Shown here: positions 1 to 11,639 of the stretch, piece after piece
How the letters are laid out: each line of letters begins with the position of its first letter
Numbering within the stretch: position 1 is the first letter of the stretch
Source of the DNA: Phytophthora sp. 'mugwort'
Lineage: Eukaryota > Oomycota > Peronosporomycetes > Peronosporales > Peronosporaceae
Length of the DNA: 64,000 bases
Reading direction: 5' to 3'
Assembly (NCBI GenBank): GCA_033558025.1
Contig: JAUCEF010000007.1
Coordinates: forward strand, 3,844,001-3,908,000
Made by a program: the position numbers and the translations under genes
The notes under the pieces: generated by a model
Told to the model about the DNA's origin: nothing
Seen by the model: the letters and a program-made list of their open reading frames with translations, nothing else
Databases searched by the model: none

Positions 1-966
1 GAATCTCAAGCGACGTGGTTGCTTTCAATACGACGCAAAAGAAACGACGGAAACGACATTTACGCTCTTATTAGCAAAATACGAGAATGGAGTGAAAGCG
101 AGTCCGTCCAGCTCGGTCGGTCGTGACTGGAGGGTTCAGAGGACACTATTAGCGATGATGGGCAGAAGAAGAAGGCTTTCGCTTGCCGGTTGTAAAATCA
201 CTGCCCAAAAACCAAGAGCAGAGATAACACTGTAGTGGGTCTCGATAACTCGGAACACACACGAGGAAGCTGGCGCTTCCGGTAACCTTCCTTGTAGTGC
301 TTGGTCGCTCAAACGTAAAATTCGCCTACGACAAGGCCCCCGTCCACGGAGGAGAATACCTCGTCCTCAGCCGCACCTATAATCCATACGCCAGCTCGGT
401 CTCACGTTCTGTCCGGCCACTGCAGTGGGCAAGGCTTGGACTTAACAACCCGCCACTACAGACACCTAGGATCGCTCGGAGATCGAAGTCATTGATCGCT
501 GGAAGAATTGCAACAGGAGGTCACGAAATGCTGCAGGGTATTCGGCAAAGTGAAGAGCAGGGAGCGCTCCGAATGGGACAAAAGATCTACTTGGACGCCG
601 CGATGAAAATTAGCGCTATTGTACTGGCAGAAAATGAAAAGGCTAGTACGTATGAGCCCGTCACATGGCCAATTTCGAAAAAACCTGGTACGACATTTAG
701 CTATGGGGTAAAACCGCCCATTTGAGTATGATTTCGCCGTTAAAAATGGATGAACCATCGCCGTTTTGATGCTACACGCGCTGCAAAAAGGTGTCTCGGA
801 GGCCGCTTTTGTGCGGAAACAGATGCTTGTACGGGGATCCTATTGGCCAAACATCGTGGATAGTACGGAGCATATGTGAAAACAGGCTTCAAACAAAAAA
901 CATGCGTTTTGCGAGTTGTGTTAATTAACCAGTCGAGTTAAAGTCTATAAAATGAAGAGGTATCAT
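1..966. other. Unassigned repeat-like DNA
   Basis: No gene is recognised here. The longest open frame (297-725, +) has no ATG at its start and no family resemblance I can name. Short peptides around 760-890 on the plus strand have a retroelement-like flavour but are interrupted by stops. I see nothing that can be annotated with support. Confidence 0.3.
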
Positions 967-2625
967 TCACCTTCGTCATCATCATCAGCGTTGCAGAGCT
1001 CATCCTCGTCTACTAGTTCAAACTCTTTTAGTACCGCCATGTACTTCCTCTCGAACCTCAGCTCTCGCTTGTAGTACTTGCATCAATGCTTAGACTTATC
1101 CGAGCAAATTCTACGGTCAGCTTCGCTGAAAGATCAGCCAGGTTATTAGCGGGGCGTCGGGATATTCTTTTTTTTACGAGCCCCCAAACTATTTCAATGG
1201 GTTGCAGCTCTGGGTGGTACGGGGGCGTGTACAGCAGAACATAGCATGCTCCTTCGCGATCCGGTGAGCAACGTATGTAGGCTTGGTCTTGTACGGCTTG
1301 ATGAGCTCCAGTAGTTGAGGTATGAACCATCTAAGATCGAAATCATTTTCTACGACATCAGTAGAACTGTAAGTTAGATCATCTCCACAACATGATGGCT
1401 AAAACATTATGCTCACTATTTCTAAACAGCCATGCTTGCATATCTGCCTTGAGATTTCGTCTCGTAGGAGCAGGATCTTCTTGCCTTCTATGGTAGCTTG
1501 CTCCGTCCATCTGGATAACACAATTTCCATACTGCTGAAGGGTCACACACAACTTCATAAACCACTTTTCAAAGAGAGCGGCATCGAAGTTGCCATGATA
1601 GTCATCATCGACCTCCAATGGACCAGAGAGCCGGGTACGACCTCGGCCTGCATGACGTTGCCGCGACGTGTCACGATACTAGCACCTACAATGCATATCC
1701 TGATATTATAGCATACGCGATCTTACTTAATCAGGTGAGATTCAAGTGCTGCAGTCGCTGAAGCACCCAAACATCATTCATATAGAAGACGAGTTCATAT
1801 CCTAGTCAAAGATCTGCATGGTGCGTTGGGCGCAGTGATAGATGCAAAATACTAGGGACATTTAAAAACAAAATGTTTTTTTGGTACATGTAGCTTCAAT
1901 GTTTACGCCACACCTTACCTTGCTCCGCGTCCACTTTTGGAGAATCGAATATTGTCTTCCGCCAGCCACGTTGTGACGCGGTGGACATTACAGCAACTCT
2001 CGTCGAGGAAGACCTCCGGATTGATGGGAAGATTTCGGCTGTTTCTGTTGGATAAGCGTCTCCGTAGATCCGTGGCTCGAAAGGCTACATTGCCCGTGGT
2101 CTCCGCTAGATAGTGACGACTCTGGCCACGCAATGCCTAAACCCCATGTCGTTCAGCCATATCGTTATCGTGCGCGCATTGTATCGCTTTTCAAGAACAT
2201 CCTCTACGTAGTTGTAAATGAGCTGCGATGTGATCGGCTTGGTAGCTTTATTCTGCGCTGCAACGTACTCACGAACAACTACGTTGAGGTCGCTCTTGTT
2301 GTAGTTCCTTGCGGTCGCGTGTCGATGGTGAAGTCTACTAGTGAAATTTAAGTTTATAAGATAACAGCTTGATTTCACATTATCATACGGTAACCCTATG
2401 TAGGCATAAATGGCAGCGTACCTCGACGAAATCGGTCTGTGGGTCGATGTTGCGTGCCCGAAGAACGCGGAAGATGGTGTTCTTGCCAAAGGTAGTTGCC
2501 TCGCGAGTACGATGGCGTGAGTCCCGACCTCCACTTCGGCCTGCTTTAGCCTCTTCGACGAAATAATCGTAGACGTTGACCAGTAGGGGTTTCTCTTCAG
2601 GGGTGAGTTGGTGCCTGCGATGCAT
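967..2625 (-). pseudogene. Broken IS630/Tc1-type (DDE_3) transposase
   Basis: This is a cut-and-paste transposase on the minus strand, split over several frames. Reading from 2625 downward there is an N-terminal helix-turn-helix-like block with an ATG at 2625, then a second DNA-binding block near 2210-2350. The catalytic pieces follow: VFLDESC near 2000 gives the first Asp, VIQMDGASYHRR near 1500 the second Asp, and YHPELQPIEIVWGLVKKRI near 1190 the Glu. An acidic C-terminus ends near 967. The order and spacing fit the Tc1/mariner superfamily, closer to the IS630-like DDE_3 branch than to the Tc1-like element at 3562. At least three frameshifts separate the parts, so no active enzyme can be made. 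I could not identify its terminal inverted repeats. Confidence 0.7.
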
Positions 2626-2690
2626 AGTGCTGGTTCGTAGTAAAAGGTAGGTGGTGCTGTTTCTGCTGAGGAGGAACTACGAAACCCCAC

Positions 2691-3559
2691 TTTTTATTGC
2701 GGTACCTTACGCTCTGATCGGCGCCCCAACAGAGGAGTTATTGGTCTTCGTAACGAGATGATATTTTTGTCGGGATGTGCTGGCCCCACCATTTTCCGCC
2801 AGTATAATAGTCGTCGGATATCGGTGTGTAGACAACGACGATAAAAGCCGCACCGGTTGCGGCGATTATTTGGATTGTGTGTTGGAATGTTTGGTTACGG
2901 GGACTTCTTACCGTCGTTTTCTAAATTGCTTAGGTGAAGTGTGATTGATCGAAGCTTTGTTAAATAGTAAAGCTCGTGTAGGTTCTCCCGATTGGGGAAT
3001 ACTACCTCGACGCCGACTTATCCTTTTTTCATGGGGTTAAATTTTCATGGCCAATTAAGTCTGATGATAAGTTCAATCGCTGGAGATGCTCGAACTCATC
3101 AATTTACCTAGTTAGAAACGGTTGGTATGCAGATGGACTTTTTTAGAAGCCATCTGCAAATTACAATTTAGAGTGTGTGCTGCACCCAACTGAAAAAGGA
3201 AGGAGTGAATGTTAGATAAAACGACCAACGGAGGAGAGCGGTTGCGAGCGCGACTAGCCACATCAAACCCGCGCGGGGTGCCCGCGAAGCAGGGTCGCGC
3301 GGTATTTTCGGGGCCGGGCCAGTGCTGAGCTTTCCAGTGAGCCGAGCACTGTAGCGGGCCGAACATAGAATCTTTTCCTCGCAGGAGCGCAGCGACTGCC
3401 ATTGCGAAGCAAAGCCCAACACCGCGATGCCATCGGTCCCCGGGACGGCTAGGGTTAACCTTGATGTGATTCAATCAATACAAAACGTAAACTTAAGCTA
3501 AAAATGTGACGCGGCGAGTCGCGTGCCTAAAATTTAAGCTGCCCACTCTGATTTGATAT
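2691..3559. other. Intergenic, GC-rich block, no gene seen
   Basis: There is no convincing coding region. A markedly GC-rich stretch at about 3230-3430 contrasts with the AT-richer surroundings. Open frames over it on the minus strand show no family resemblance and look like by-products of base composition. Confidence 0.4.
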
Positions 3560-3561
3560 TA

Positions 3562-3803
3562 CAGTGCGCGCCAAAAAATTAGGAACAAACTTTGCGGCGC
3601 GATATCTCGGCTTCCACTGAGCCGTTTGGCTTGCTGTTTAGATATGAGGTCGCTATTAGCAATAAAAAACGTTGGTTTAGGCTAACAACCTGAGTTTTGT
3701 AGTTGGTGATAGGGCTTCTATACAAAAGACCACAATCGACACTGCGTCAGAATAATAAAAACATGGCAGACATACAAAATCCAATATTATTGGAATGATG
3801 GTC
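3562..3803 (+). repeat. Left 242-bp terminal inverted repeat
   Basis: This runs from CAGTGCGCGCC to the inner edge ATTGGAATGATGGTC and matches 4845-5086 in reverse complement with the same length. The inner edge lies 4 bp from the transposase stop codon, so the repeat forms the whole 3' flank of the gene. TIRs this long are unusual for Tc1 elements and usually hold internal transposase-binding repeats. Confidence 0.95.
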
Positions 3804-3807
3804 GGAC

Positions 3808-4803
3808 CTAGTAATGCGTTTTACCGCCGCGACGCTCAATCACTTCGATGCACCGGTTCGGCATCGAGGTGAGGAGCGCGTCACAGAGCGATGGACTGAG
3901 GCGCTCCCAGGCGTCGAGAACAGCGCGGGTCAGGTCCGATGTTGAGCGATACTGCTTGCCATTCGCGTAGACAGCAGAGGACAACGCGTTCCATACATTC
4001 TCGATTGGGTTGAGGTCAGGGGAGCGAGCGGGCCACTCCATGACCTCGACCTCCATTTCGCCAAGGAACTCGCGCGTCATGGCCGACGAATGTATGGGAG
4101 CGTTGTCCTGCTGAAACACAAAATCGACTCCGTGATGGAGGTGAGCAAAAGGCAGCAAGTACTCAGATAGGGTGTAGGCATAGTCCTCTGACTTCTGCTT
4201 GCCGACCAGGATCGCCAGCGAGGACCTACCCGCCGAAGAGAACGCCCCCCAGACCATCACTGACCCGCCGCCATTCTGGCGATTGACGTACGTGCGCGGT
4301 GCCTTGCGCAGATCGCGCCAGTAGTGCTTGTAGCCATCGGGGCCGTCGAGATTGAACTTTTTCTCATCCGAGAACACGACGCGCTCCCAGATCTTGGGCT
4401 TGGTCACCATCTCCTTTGCCCAGGTTCGCCGTGCCTCCTTGTGCGCCGGGGTGAGGTCCAGTGTCTTCTCCATCTTCGCGTACACAAGCCAGTCGACGCT
4501 GGAGAGCAGGCGCTGGATTGTGCGCACCGAGCACGAGCAGTTGTAGTCAACCTTGAGCGTAGCCGCCGAGGATGTGCCCGTCGCCGCGGCTCGAACCACA
4601 GCGCGCAGCTCGCGATCAGTCAGGCTCAGCGGACGCCCTCGCTTCTCTACCTCTCGTTCTCCTTCATTCTTGGTCACGTTGTTCCACACGCACGTGGGCG
4701 AGCGGCCCACACGGTCAGCGACCTCGCGTATCGTCAGTCCCGCCTCGCGCAGCCCTTCCATTCGGCCGCGCTCATGCTCTTTCACGCTGGGGCCGAGCCC
4801 CAT
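3808..4803 (-). CDS. Tc1-like transposase (DD34E), intact
   Basis: The 331-residue protein catalyses cut-and-paste transposition at TA sites. Residues 1-110 hold two helix-turn-helix units (first around 20-45) joined by a GRP-type AT-hook-like linker, KRGRPLSL, at 54-61. The catalytic domain follows: [11 protein letters not shown] gives D146, [11 protein letters not shown] gives D233, and [11 protein letters not shown] gives E268. There are exactly 34 residues between the second Asp and the Glu, the DD34E signature of the Tc1 family. The ATG is the first in the frame and lies about 40 bp inside the right TIR. Length matches normal Tc1 transposases (330-350), and no stop or frameshift is seen. 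It is a good candidate for an active enzyme able to mobilise related non-autonomous copies. Confidence 0.93.
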   Translation of the reverse strand: MGLGPSVKEHERGRMEGLREAGLTIREVADRVGRSPTCVWNNVTKNEGEREVEKRGRPLSLTDRELRAVVRAAATGTSSAATLKVDYNCSCSVRTIQRLLSSVDWLVYAKMEKTLDLTPAHKEARRTWAKEMVTKPKIWERVVFSDEKKFNLDGPDGYKHYWRDLRKAPRTYVNRQNGGGSVMVWGAFSSAGRSSLAILVGKQKSEDYAYTLSEYLLPFAHLHHGVDFVFQQDNAPIHSSAMTREFLGEMEVEVMEWPARSPDLNPIENVWNALSSAVYANGKQYRSTSDLTRAVLDAWERLSPSLCDALLTSMPNRCIEVIERRGGKTHY

Positions 4804-4844
4804 TATTCTCGACTGACACGCGTCAGCTCACATCAAACCATTTT

Positions 4845-5086
4845 GACCATCATTCCAATAATATTGGATTTTGTATGTCTGCCATGTTTTTATTATTCTG
4901 ACGCGGTGTCGATTGTGGTCTTTTGTATAGAAGCCCTATCACCAACTACAAAACTCAGGTTGTTAGCCTAAACCAACGTTTTTTATTGCTAATAGCGACC
5001 TCATATCTAAACAGCAAGCCAAACGGCTCAGTGGAAGCCGAGATATCGCGCCGCAAAGTTTGTTCCTAATTTTTTGGCGCGCACTG
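4845..5086 (-). repeat. Right 242-bp terminal inverted repeat
   Basis: This is the reverse complement of 3562-3803. Its inner edge is about 40 bp upstream of the transposase ATG, so it must contain the transposase promoter. The motif CTGTTTAGATATG occurs in this TIR family and also in the TIRs of the broken element at 56.4-57.9 kb. Confidence 0.95.
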
Positions 5087-5405
5087 TACTACTATTAATA
5101 TTATGTTATGTTACGATGCAACTATGTGAATCGTTGACCAAAATCGCGAATGCACCTACAGTATATGTTACCACGTCTACAGGAACCCGGTCCTGGATAC
5201 TACCACTAGTATATTTAGCAATTGCTAACTATAAAAATGACTGAGTTACAGTCGCCAACCTCCCGCCGATCGCCAAAACGATGCCTTTTCGGCCCTTTTG
5301 TGCCCATTTATCGTCACTTCGTGCTCCATTTGATCTAATTCGGCACATTTTGCCCCCACTTCCAAATAGTGAGGAGACACGGCTCAATGTGCACCAGTCG
5401 CAAGC

Positions 5406-7765
5406 ATGGTGTCGCCCTCACAGCCATCGGTTGCAAGCGCCCGATTGCCATCGCCTTTGCCCTCGAACTCTCGACCTGCTGGCCAATCCACAGCGCTCAC
5501 CTCGGCCTACCTGCTGAAACAAAGCGCCGGTAAGTGGAAACGCAAGCGCTGGAACCAGCGCTGGTTCGTTTTGGATCGGGACAATGGCATTCTGCGCTAC
5601 TTTCGCCACGCCTCGCCACTGGAAACTGTATCACTGAGACAGGATGCCCACGGGGTGCTCTCACTCAAGCAGACGGGGGTCTCGCTGGTCGTACAGGGAG
5701 ATCTTCCCCCTGGCGTACCCACACCTTTCTGCTTCACGGTATTGGCGGACGGACAGCGCGAGCTGAGGCTCTGTGCCGATACGAACGCAGAATTCCGGCA
5801 GTGGACAACGGCCATTTCTGCTATTATCAGTCCATCCAGGGCTTGCCAAAGAACGGCGGAGACGAAGCTGGCGCCGACGAGAGCTCCCAGTCCTGCGTCC
5901 AGTTCGTCGTCAAGTGCCGAAGTGCCATCACCGCTGCCATCGCCAGTAGCGGAAACGAAAGAGAAGGTGATAGAGATGGACGAAGCGATGAGAGGAAGAA
6001 AGGAAGCGAAGCCTAGACAAATGGTGAAGCAGGTACGAAGAGTGGAGATGGTTTATTTGGATCGTTGTCGTGTGTTTGCTGACTGTAGATTTCTGTCCCG
6101 ATGTGGCCCATCTAGATGTGCAACTTGGCTCTCGGTAGCAAGAACATTCTGATCACTTTAAACCCAGTGATAGGTAAGTTTGTTTAATAAAATGTTGCGT
6201 TGCAGTGGATCTCAAACTGACGTAAGATATTTTTCCTTTGATATTTCGCAGTCCTCGTACGATTTGGGAACGTTTCTGCATGGCTTTTGGTTGCATTATT
6301 GGCGAACGCATTCTGCGTATGGCTGCTGTGGTTCCGAACAGCGGAGCCTCGTGTTAAACTTGCATCTCCGCATGCGGCAACACGTCGCTCAGCTACCAGG
6401 AAGGACCACAGTTCCCCACGCACATCGTCTACAGACCCTGTAAATGGCTTGGAAATGCCTCGAGAGGAGTCGAGCACAAAGTCGAGATCTGGAGTTGTTA
6501 CGTCACGAGATCGGACATCGAGTAGCTCGATTGACGAATCACAGCAACAGCGAGCAGCGTTTTTGGGTGAAATTGATGGCGTGAAAACTTCCGCTGGTGC
6601 CTCGTTGAAAATGTGCGCACCTGCTCCAATGGAGATCGTGACTGGCTGCTGGGCGCAGGTTGACGCGACTCGGTTTAATGTCCGTCAAGGTTCGATGCTG
6701 CTTACATGATTCACTTGTAACTGATGTGAAGCTAACCGCATGTCTTTATTTGACTTACAGGGCCAAACTATCGCAAGACAAAGCTTAAAGCTGCCTCGAC
6801 TCCTGCTTTACTAAAGCTTGTGGCTGTCGATGTCTACCAGGTTTGCATTAACTCTAGTCTTGTTGGGTTCTGTACTATCCTGACAATTTCCATGTGGTTA
6901 TTCAGTCGGATGTCAAGGCAGATAACGTCGGCAGCATCGTCGACTTGAGCATCTTGAAGCCTACAACGTGAGCTGAGATTGTGGGGTTAAGTGTTCTGTA
7001 TTAATCCATATTGATAACGTGTTGCTCGCGTGCTTTGCAGAGGAAACTTGGATCTGTTCATCGTGAACTGTCAAGTTCCTTCTTACCAACCATCCAATCC
7101 ACTGTGGGGTGAGAAACAAGGTGATGGTCCAGGCTTCAACTTTGTCACGTACTTTGCTATCCCTCCAGCTGTCCGAGAGATGCTAGACGCGCCAGGGGAA
7201 CCACCACAGCAAGCAGTTCGGGTGCGTACACTTTTACAAAATGGTCATACGATACGCGATTGACCGATAATTGTTTCGGTTTTATGTGTATTTCCTTAGC
7301 TACTGAAAAACTTTATGCAGCCTCAGAGCTGGGTGGTAAGCACTAAATTTTCCTGCGTTTGTAAGAAAAATGTAGTACCCAAAACTGATAACTATGGTTC
7401 TTGTGTTTATTCTGTCGTAGAGCGAGCGTTTTAAGGCAATTGGCATCGTGGTAAACCCTCAGGAGCAGAATTTGGGTCGAGCCGAGCGTCATTTGCTCGA
7501 GACCTACAACGGTCAACCCATTCTCACGCGACCGCAGCACCGCTTCTACAACGGAAACGGCTACTTCGAAGTCGACGTGAATGCTCACGACTTCAACTAT
7601 ATTGCGCGCAAGGGGCTGGTTGGAGTCTCTACCCACGCGTGTAACATGATCCTGGACTTTGGCTTTGTGCTAGAGGGCCAAGAAGACCACGAACTGCCAG
7701 AACAAATTCTAGGCAGTGTCCGACTCTGCAAAGTCGACGTACGCAACGCTCCGCGGCTCTCCTAA
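5406..7765 (+). CDS. PH domain / EDR2 C-terminal domain protein
   Basis: Predicted exons are 5406-6032, 6116-6173, 6252-6689, 6761-6840, 6906-6967, 7041-7221, 7300-7335 and 7421-7765. All introns are GT-AG and all phases fit, giving 608 residues. Residues about 30-145 form a PH domain (YLLKQSAGKWKRKRWNQRWF, then a C-terminal FRQWTTAISAI helix). A serine/proline-rich and basic linker leads to a hydrophobic segment encoded by the start of exon 3 (around VALLANAFCVWLLWF). The C-terminal 220 residues form the EDR2_C (DUF1336) domain: GCWAQVDATRFNVRQGPNY, DLFIVNCQVPSY, GFNFVTYFAIP and a closing NMILDFGFVLEGQ. In plants EDR2 joins PH, START and this domain and acts at membranes; here no START domain is seen. 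A lipid-binding, membrane-anchored regulator is inferred. The first intron acceptor (6115) is the least certain junction. A Tc1-like element sits 320 bp upstream. Confidence 0.88.
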
Positions 7766-8135
7766 GTGATCTTTTGAGCACTGAAGGAGCATATATCAAT
7801 AATTGACATATATTTTGTTCTTGATGAGGAGGCCGATCAGAAGCGATGACCTTCTTCTGCTACATAAGTCTGCAGTACATTACATAGTCACTAACTCGCC
7901 TATCCTTTAGAGCCATCGCTGATAACATTTTCCTTGGCATGATTAGTACCGCGGCCACCGCTGTGTGGACGCACCCACGTACCAGAAAAATATTCTGAAC
8001 GACCCCACTGGTCGTACAGAAAACTCTGGAAATGAATATTTACAGTAATTAAATCAGAAAACTCTGGAAAAATGATTTTTTATAGCAATTAATAAGTTCA
8101 TACAGGAGCCAAACGTATTTTCCCACCAATTTATT
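7766..8135. other. Intergenic, no feature seen
   Basis: This is the 3' flank of the EDR2 gene. It contains two short near-repeats of GAAAACTCTGGAAA at about 8019 and 8058, with nothing else that can be named. Confidence 0.4.
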
Positions 8136-8334
8136 ATGAATATGGCGACCAAAGATCGGATATACCGGCCAACAGGCAATCGGATCGAGCGAGATGACTC
8201 ACCAGAAAGCTACGAGTTCATCTCCGGTCACTTACGTCACCACTTTAAAACAGACACACCTCCTATTCCAGATGAGGAATCTATTCTGGAAGATCGAGAG
8301 CTCGTCCGTCGTGCTCGTCAGACTCGAAGTGCCC

Positions 8335-8575
8335 TGACACGCCAGTGGTGGCGTAGTGAACTAGCAGGGGTTCTTGCAGGAAGGGACCTCTGCGTTGGGA
8401 TGCGAAATGGAGAATGAATTAAATGTAAGGAGAGAGAGAATCTGCCTACGTGCTTCTAGAACGCTTCATCTGTGATATCCGGTACCAGATCCGTGGTCTG
8501 TGATAGCTCTGTGATATCCGTCGTCAGCACTTCGTTGCCTTAGTCTCTTGCTAATCTCTTAGGCTGGCGATTTCA
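8335..8575 (-). repeat. 3' LTR (241 bp)
   Basis: This matches 12603-12853 along its length, starting TGACACGCCAGTGGTGGCG and ending GGCTGGCGATTTCA. It is 10 bp shorter than the other copy because of small indels around 8505-8520. The TG/CA termini are typical of LTRs. Confidence 0.93.
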
Positions 8576-8749
8576 TACTCCCTCCATGAAGCAGTATCCC
8601 CTAGCACGGGAATACGCGGCGGATGCTTACATCCTGGTGTGTGTTTCCTTTATCCACCGTGACTGTTCCGTTGTTGTGGACGGTCTTGATAAGGTATGAA
8701 TTGTCTGCAGTGCGCTTGTTTTTTCCTCTGAATTCTTTTGGTACGCGTA

Positions 8750-9680
8750 TCATGGCGTGATCGCCGGGGTGATAGAAATGCTGTAGTCGTTTCGTGTTTT
8801 CGCGATTGTTTTCTGCGAGGATGGACTTAAGCCTGCGTTTGCAAAGGTAGCTCTAGTTGGCGCCGTGCAACTGTCTGGAAATTGTGTCTTGTCCGAAGAC
8901 GAGCTGTCCAGGAGAGGCATTGAGAATGATGTGGTAGCTGGCTCGAATGGCCAAGGCGGCATAGTATATCACCTTCGTCCAGTCGGCGTCTTCGTGGATG
9001 CGAATTAAATTAGTATCTCGAGGTGAACTCGTTCGCATATGGCGTTGGCCTGTGAGTTTTTGGACGTGATCGGCTTGGACTCAATTCCATAGCTCCGAAG
9101 CAGTTCCTGGTATTCCTTGCCCGTGAACTCGGGTCCGAAGTCGTGTACAACTTGTAAGGCCGTGGGTAGCGGCCGAGCCATTCACGGTCAAAGCCCTCCG
9201 CTGTTGTTAGCACGTTTGTCTGGCTGTATGCCGACTCTAGCCATCTGGTGGCTTGATCAATGATAGTAATCCCGTAGTTGCCTTGTTCGTACGGTCCTAT
9301 GAGGTCGAGGTGTACAACGTCGAACGGGTTTACCGCTTTGAGTGTGCGGCGGTAACAGTCCATGGTGCTGTTTGCCGTCATGTAGTTTAAATCGCTTGCA
9401 TGTGACGCACTAGGTGATAAATCGCCCGATTGATGTCTCCATGCTGGGCCAGTAGAAAATAGGCCGCATAGTCTTGTACTGTCTCTCGGTCGCAAGTTGC
9501 CCTAAGTTCTGGTGGTACCAGGCGATCCGGTCGTTGCTAAGGTGGTAGGTACCACGACTTGCTTCTTGTACGCTACGAGCGTGAATTCGAGCAGAGACCG
9601 TAGCTGGTAGTCTGGGTTGTTAGTACCGTCTAGACACGCAGCGTTAATCTTTTGGATCATGTCGTCGTTTTTTTTGGTAC
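8750..9680 (-). pseudogene. gypsy integrase, broken
   Basis: The catalytic core is recognisable on the minus strand: DVVHLDLIGPYEQGNYGITI holds the first Asp, and a YTTSDPSSRARNT-like stretch is where the second Asp should be. The tail piece at 8853-9038 (AIRASYHIILNASPGQLVFG) is the post-core helix common in Ty3/gypsy integrases. Frameshifts occur near 9150 and 9010. No chromodomain was recognised. Confidence 0.8.
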
Positions 9681-9702
9681 TCGCGGAGAACGGGACTGTG
9701 CA

Positions 9703-11097
9703 TCACGCACTCTTGAGACGTGGTGAGGGCGTGTACCCTTCCATCACCTGGTTCTGTGGGTAGTCAGCGCTCACAGCGAAGCGCAAACGTGAGAGCGAGT
9801 CGGTGCCGACGTTTGTTTCACCCTTGATATGCTTCAGCGTCAGGTGATACTCAGCCAGTAAAAGCTTCCAGCGCTCGGCACGTAAGCTGGTCTCTGTGTA
9901 CAACCACAGAAAATCCGAGAAGCATGGTTCGGTACTCGCGTAGTAGCTCGACTATGGATAGGAGTTCGAGTTCTGTAGTAGTATAGTTGATCTGTGTTTT
10001 GATAGACTTCTGGAATACCACGCCAGGATCTTGGTTCCTTGCATTATCACACCTCCGAGTTGCGTGCCGCTTGCGTCTGCGTATACGTCGAACGGTTTCT
10101 CGAAATCGGGGAACGATAAGAGTACTGCTTCTGCGAAGGCTTGTTGTACCGCTTTGAATGCTTCAGTATCGTTCGGTAACCATGCAATGGTACCTTCGAG
10201 CTGGTAAACTGGTGTATTGGCTTACATAAAGTCGTCTTGTTGGGGACCATGTCTCGATAGTAATTAATCATTCCGAGGAAGCGACGTAACTCTTTTCTGT
10301 TGCGCGGGACGGCTATCCTCTGGGCCGCTTCGATTTTTCGCGACTGGGGCTTGATTCCGTCGGCAGATAAGGTGTAGCCTAGGTAGTCCACTTCTTGTAG
10401 AAGGACGTGACATTTTTGCCGTTTAGTGTTACGCCATGACGGGCTAACCGTTCGAATACGATGCGAAGGTGTTCCAGGTGTTCGTCTTCATTTCCAGAGA
10501 AGACGAGTTGGTCGTCCAGGTACACGATGACGAAGTCAAGGTCGTTGAAGACCTTCTCCATGCAGGCTGGTATTCATCCGGAGCCGTGGAGATACCCATG
10601 GGTAGTCTTTTGTATTGAAACTTCCCCAAGGGTAGGCAGAATGCCGTGAAGTAGCGACTGTCTCTCGATAGACGTCGCGCGTAGTAGCCAAGGTTGGCAT
10701 TGAACGTTGAAATGCACTTAGCGTTCGAGAGTTGCATAAGAACTTCGCGGATCCGTGGCATGTAGTATGGACTTCGCGTCAAATACTGATTAAGCCGGCG
10801 GTAGTCAACGAGGAGTCGTAGGGAGCCATTCGGCTTCACGATGAAGAAGGCGGGCGACTCCATTGTGGACTCGTAGATGCGCTCGCGCACGTCCTCGTGA
10901 ATGAGGTGCTGTATGAGCTTCTTTGCCTGATCTTCAATGCTGCGTGGTATCGCGTAGAGTTTGACTTGTACTGATTTGTAGTCCGAATGATATTGTAACT
11001 CGTAGTCCGGGAACTGCATGCGTCCCAGGTGTCCGTTATAGCAGTCACGGCATTGGACCAGCAGTGAGCGGTACTGCCGTGCGAGCTTTTCATCCAA
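9703..11097 (-). pseudogene. Reverse transcriptase and RNase H, broken
   Basis: The reverse transcriptase blocks are recognisable in order: FFIVKPNGSLRLLVDYRRLN, PLGKFQYKRLPMGISTAP, then after a frameshift near 10565 VIVYLDDQLVFSGNEDEHL with the YLDD catalytic motif. Next comes YLGYTLSADGIKP and the connection region RRFLGMINYYRDMV. RNase H remnants end at 9703-9903 with ERWKLLLAEYHLTLKHIKGE. Several frameshifts separate the blocks, so no polymerase can be made. Confidence 0.88.
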
Positions 11098-11124
11098 TGT
11101 GCTCAGGTACGAGGTGCTCAGGGT

Positions 11125-11622
11125 CTACTGCGTTGTCTGATGCTTCTTTCGTTTCATCTGGATACTCATAGTCGTCACAGTTGTCGACGTCTGTGCTGCA
11201 TGTCCTTTGACCGGTGTTAAGCTGAATACGGCAGTCTCCCACTGGAGTACTTTTTCCTTAAAGTCTAGGATGAGACCGAGTTCGTTCATGAGGTCTCGGC
11301 CTAAGATCATAGCGGCTTTACAGTCATCGATCACCTCGAAGCGCTGAGTGGTTACGGTGTCTGGTTTCAGCTTCAGGAACGTGAAGTTTGCTATGGTTGA
11401 GCCGCTGGACGTAACCGTACCACTCGTGGTGTCGAAGGTGGTCGGAGATGCGGGAATGAACATACGCCCTGTCTGTATGTTGGCTGCGAGGGCCTCCCTG
11501 TTTATGATGCTCTTGGAGGCACCGCTGTCGAGTAATGCCTTGAACGTCTGCCCTCCTCGGCGCACTTTCACTGTTATGCGCAAAGGCGCGCTGGTCGGTC
11601 GCTCTGTTTTTAATAAGGTCAA
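11125..11622 (-). pseudogene. Retroviral-type aspartic protease segment
   Basis: The open frame holds the active-site motif LLDSGASKSIIN and the flap-distal motif ILGRDLMNELGLILDF, which together define retropepsins of Ty3/gypsy elements. It would process the Gag-Pol polyprotein. The segment itself is uninterrupted, but the frame is lost before the reverse transcriptase at about 11100, and the surrounding polyprotein is broken. Confidence 0.85.
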
Positions 11623-11639
11623 CGAACTTCATCTCTTCG

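Larger units (their letters stand above)
3562..5086 (-). mobile_element. Complete Tc1-like DNA transposon, long TIRs
   Basis: The element is 1,525 bp long and starts with CAGTGCGCGCC, ending with the reverse complement. It is flanked on both sides by TA (3560-3561 and 5087-5088), the target duplication typical of Tc1/mariner elements. Both 242-bp ends are inverted copies with one mismatch seen by eye (T in the left copy near 3747, C in the right). It carries one uninterrupted transposase gene on the minus strand. Near-identical ends and an open transposase suggest recent movement and possible activity. Confidence 0.95.

Noticed and set aside
3230..3430. GC-rich block as a structured RNA gene
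   Set aside because: No tRNA, rRNA or snRNA features can be recognised; composition alone is not evidence.
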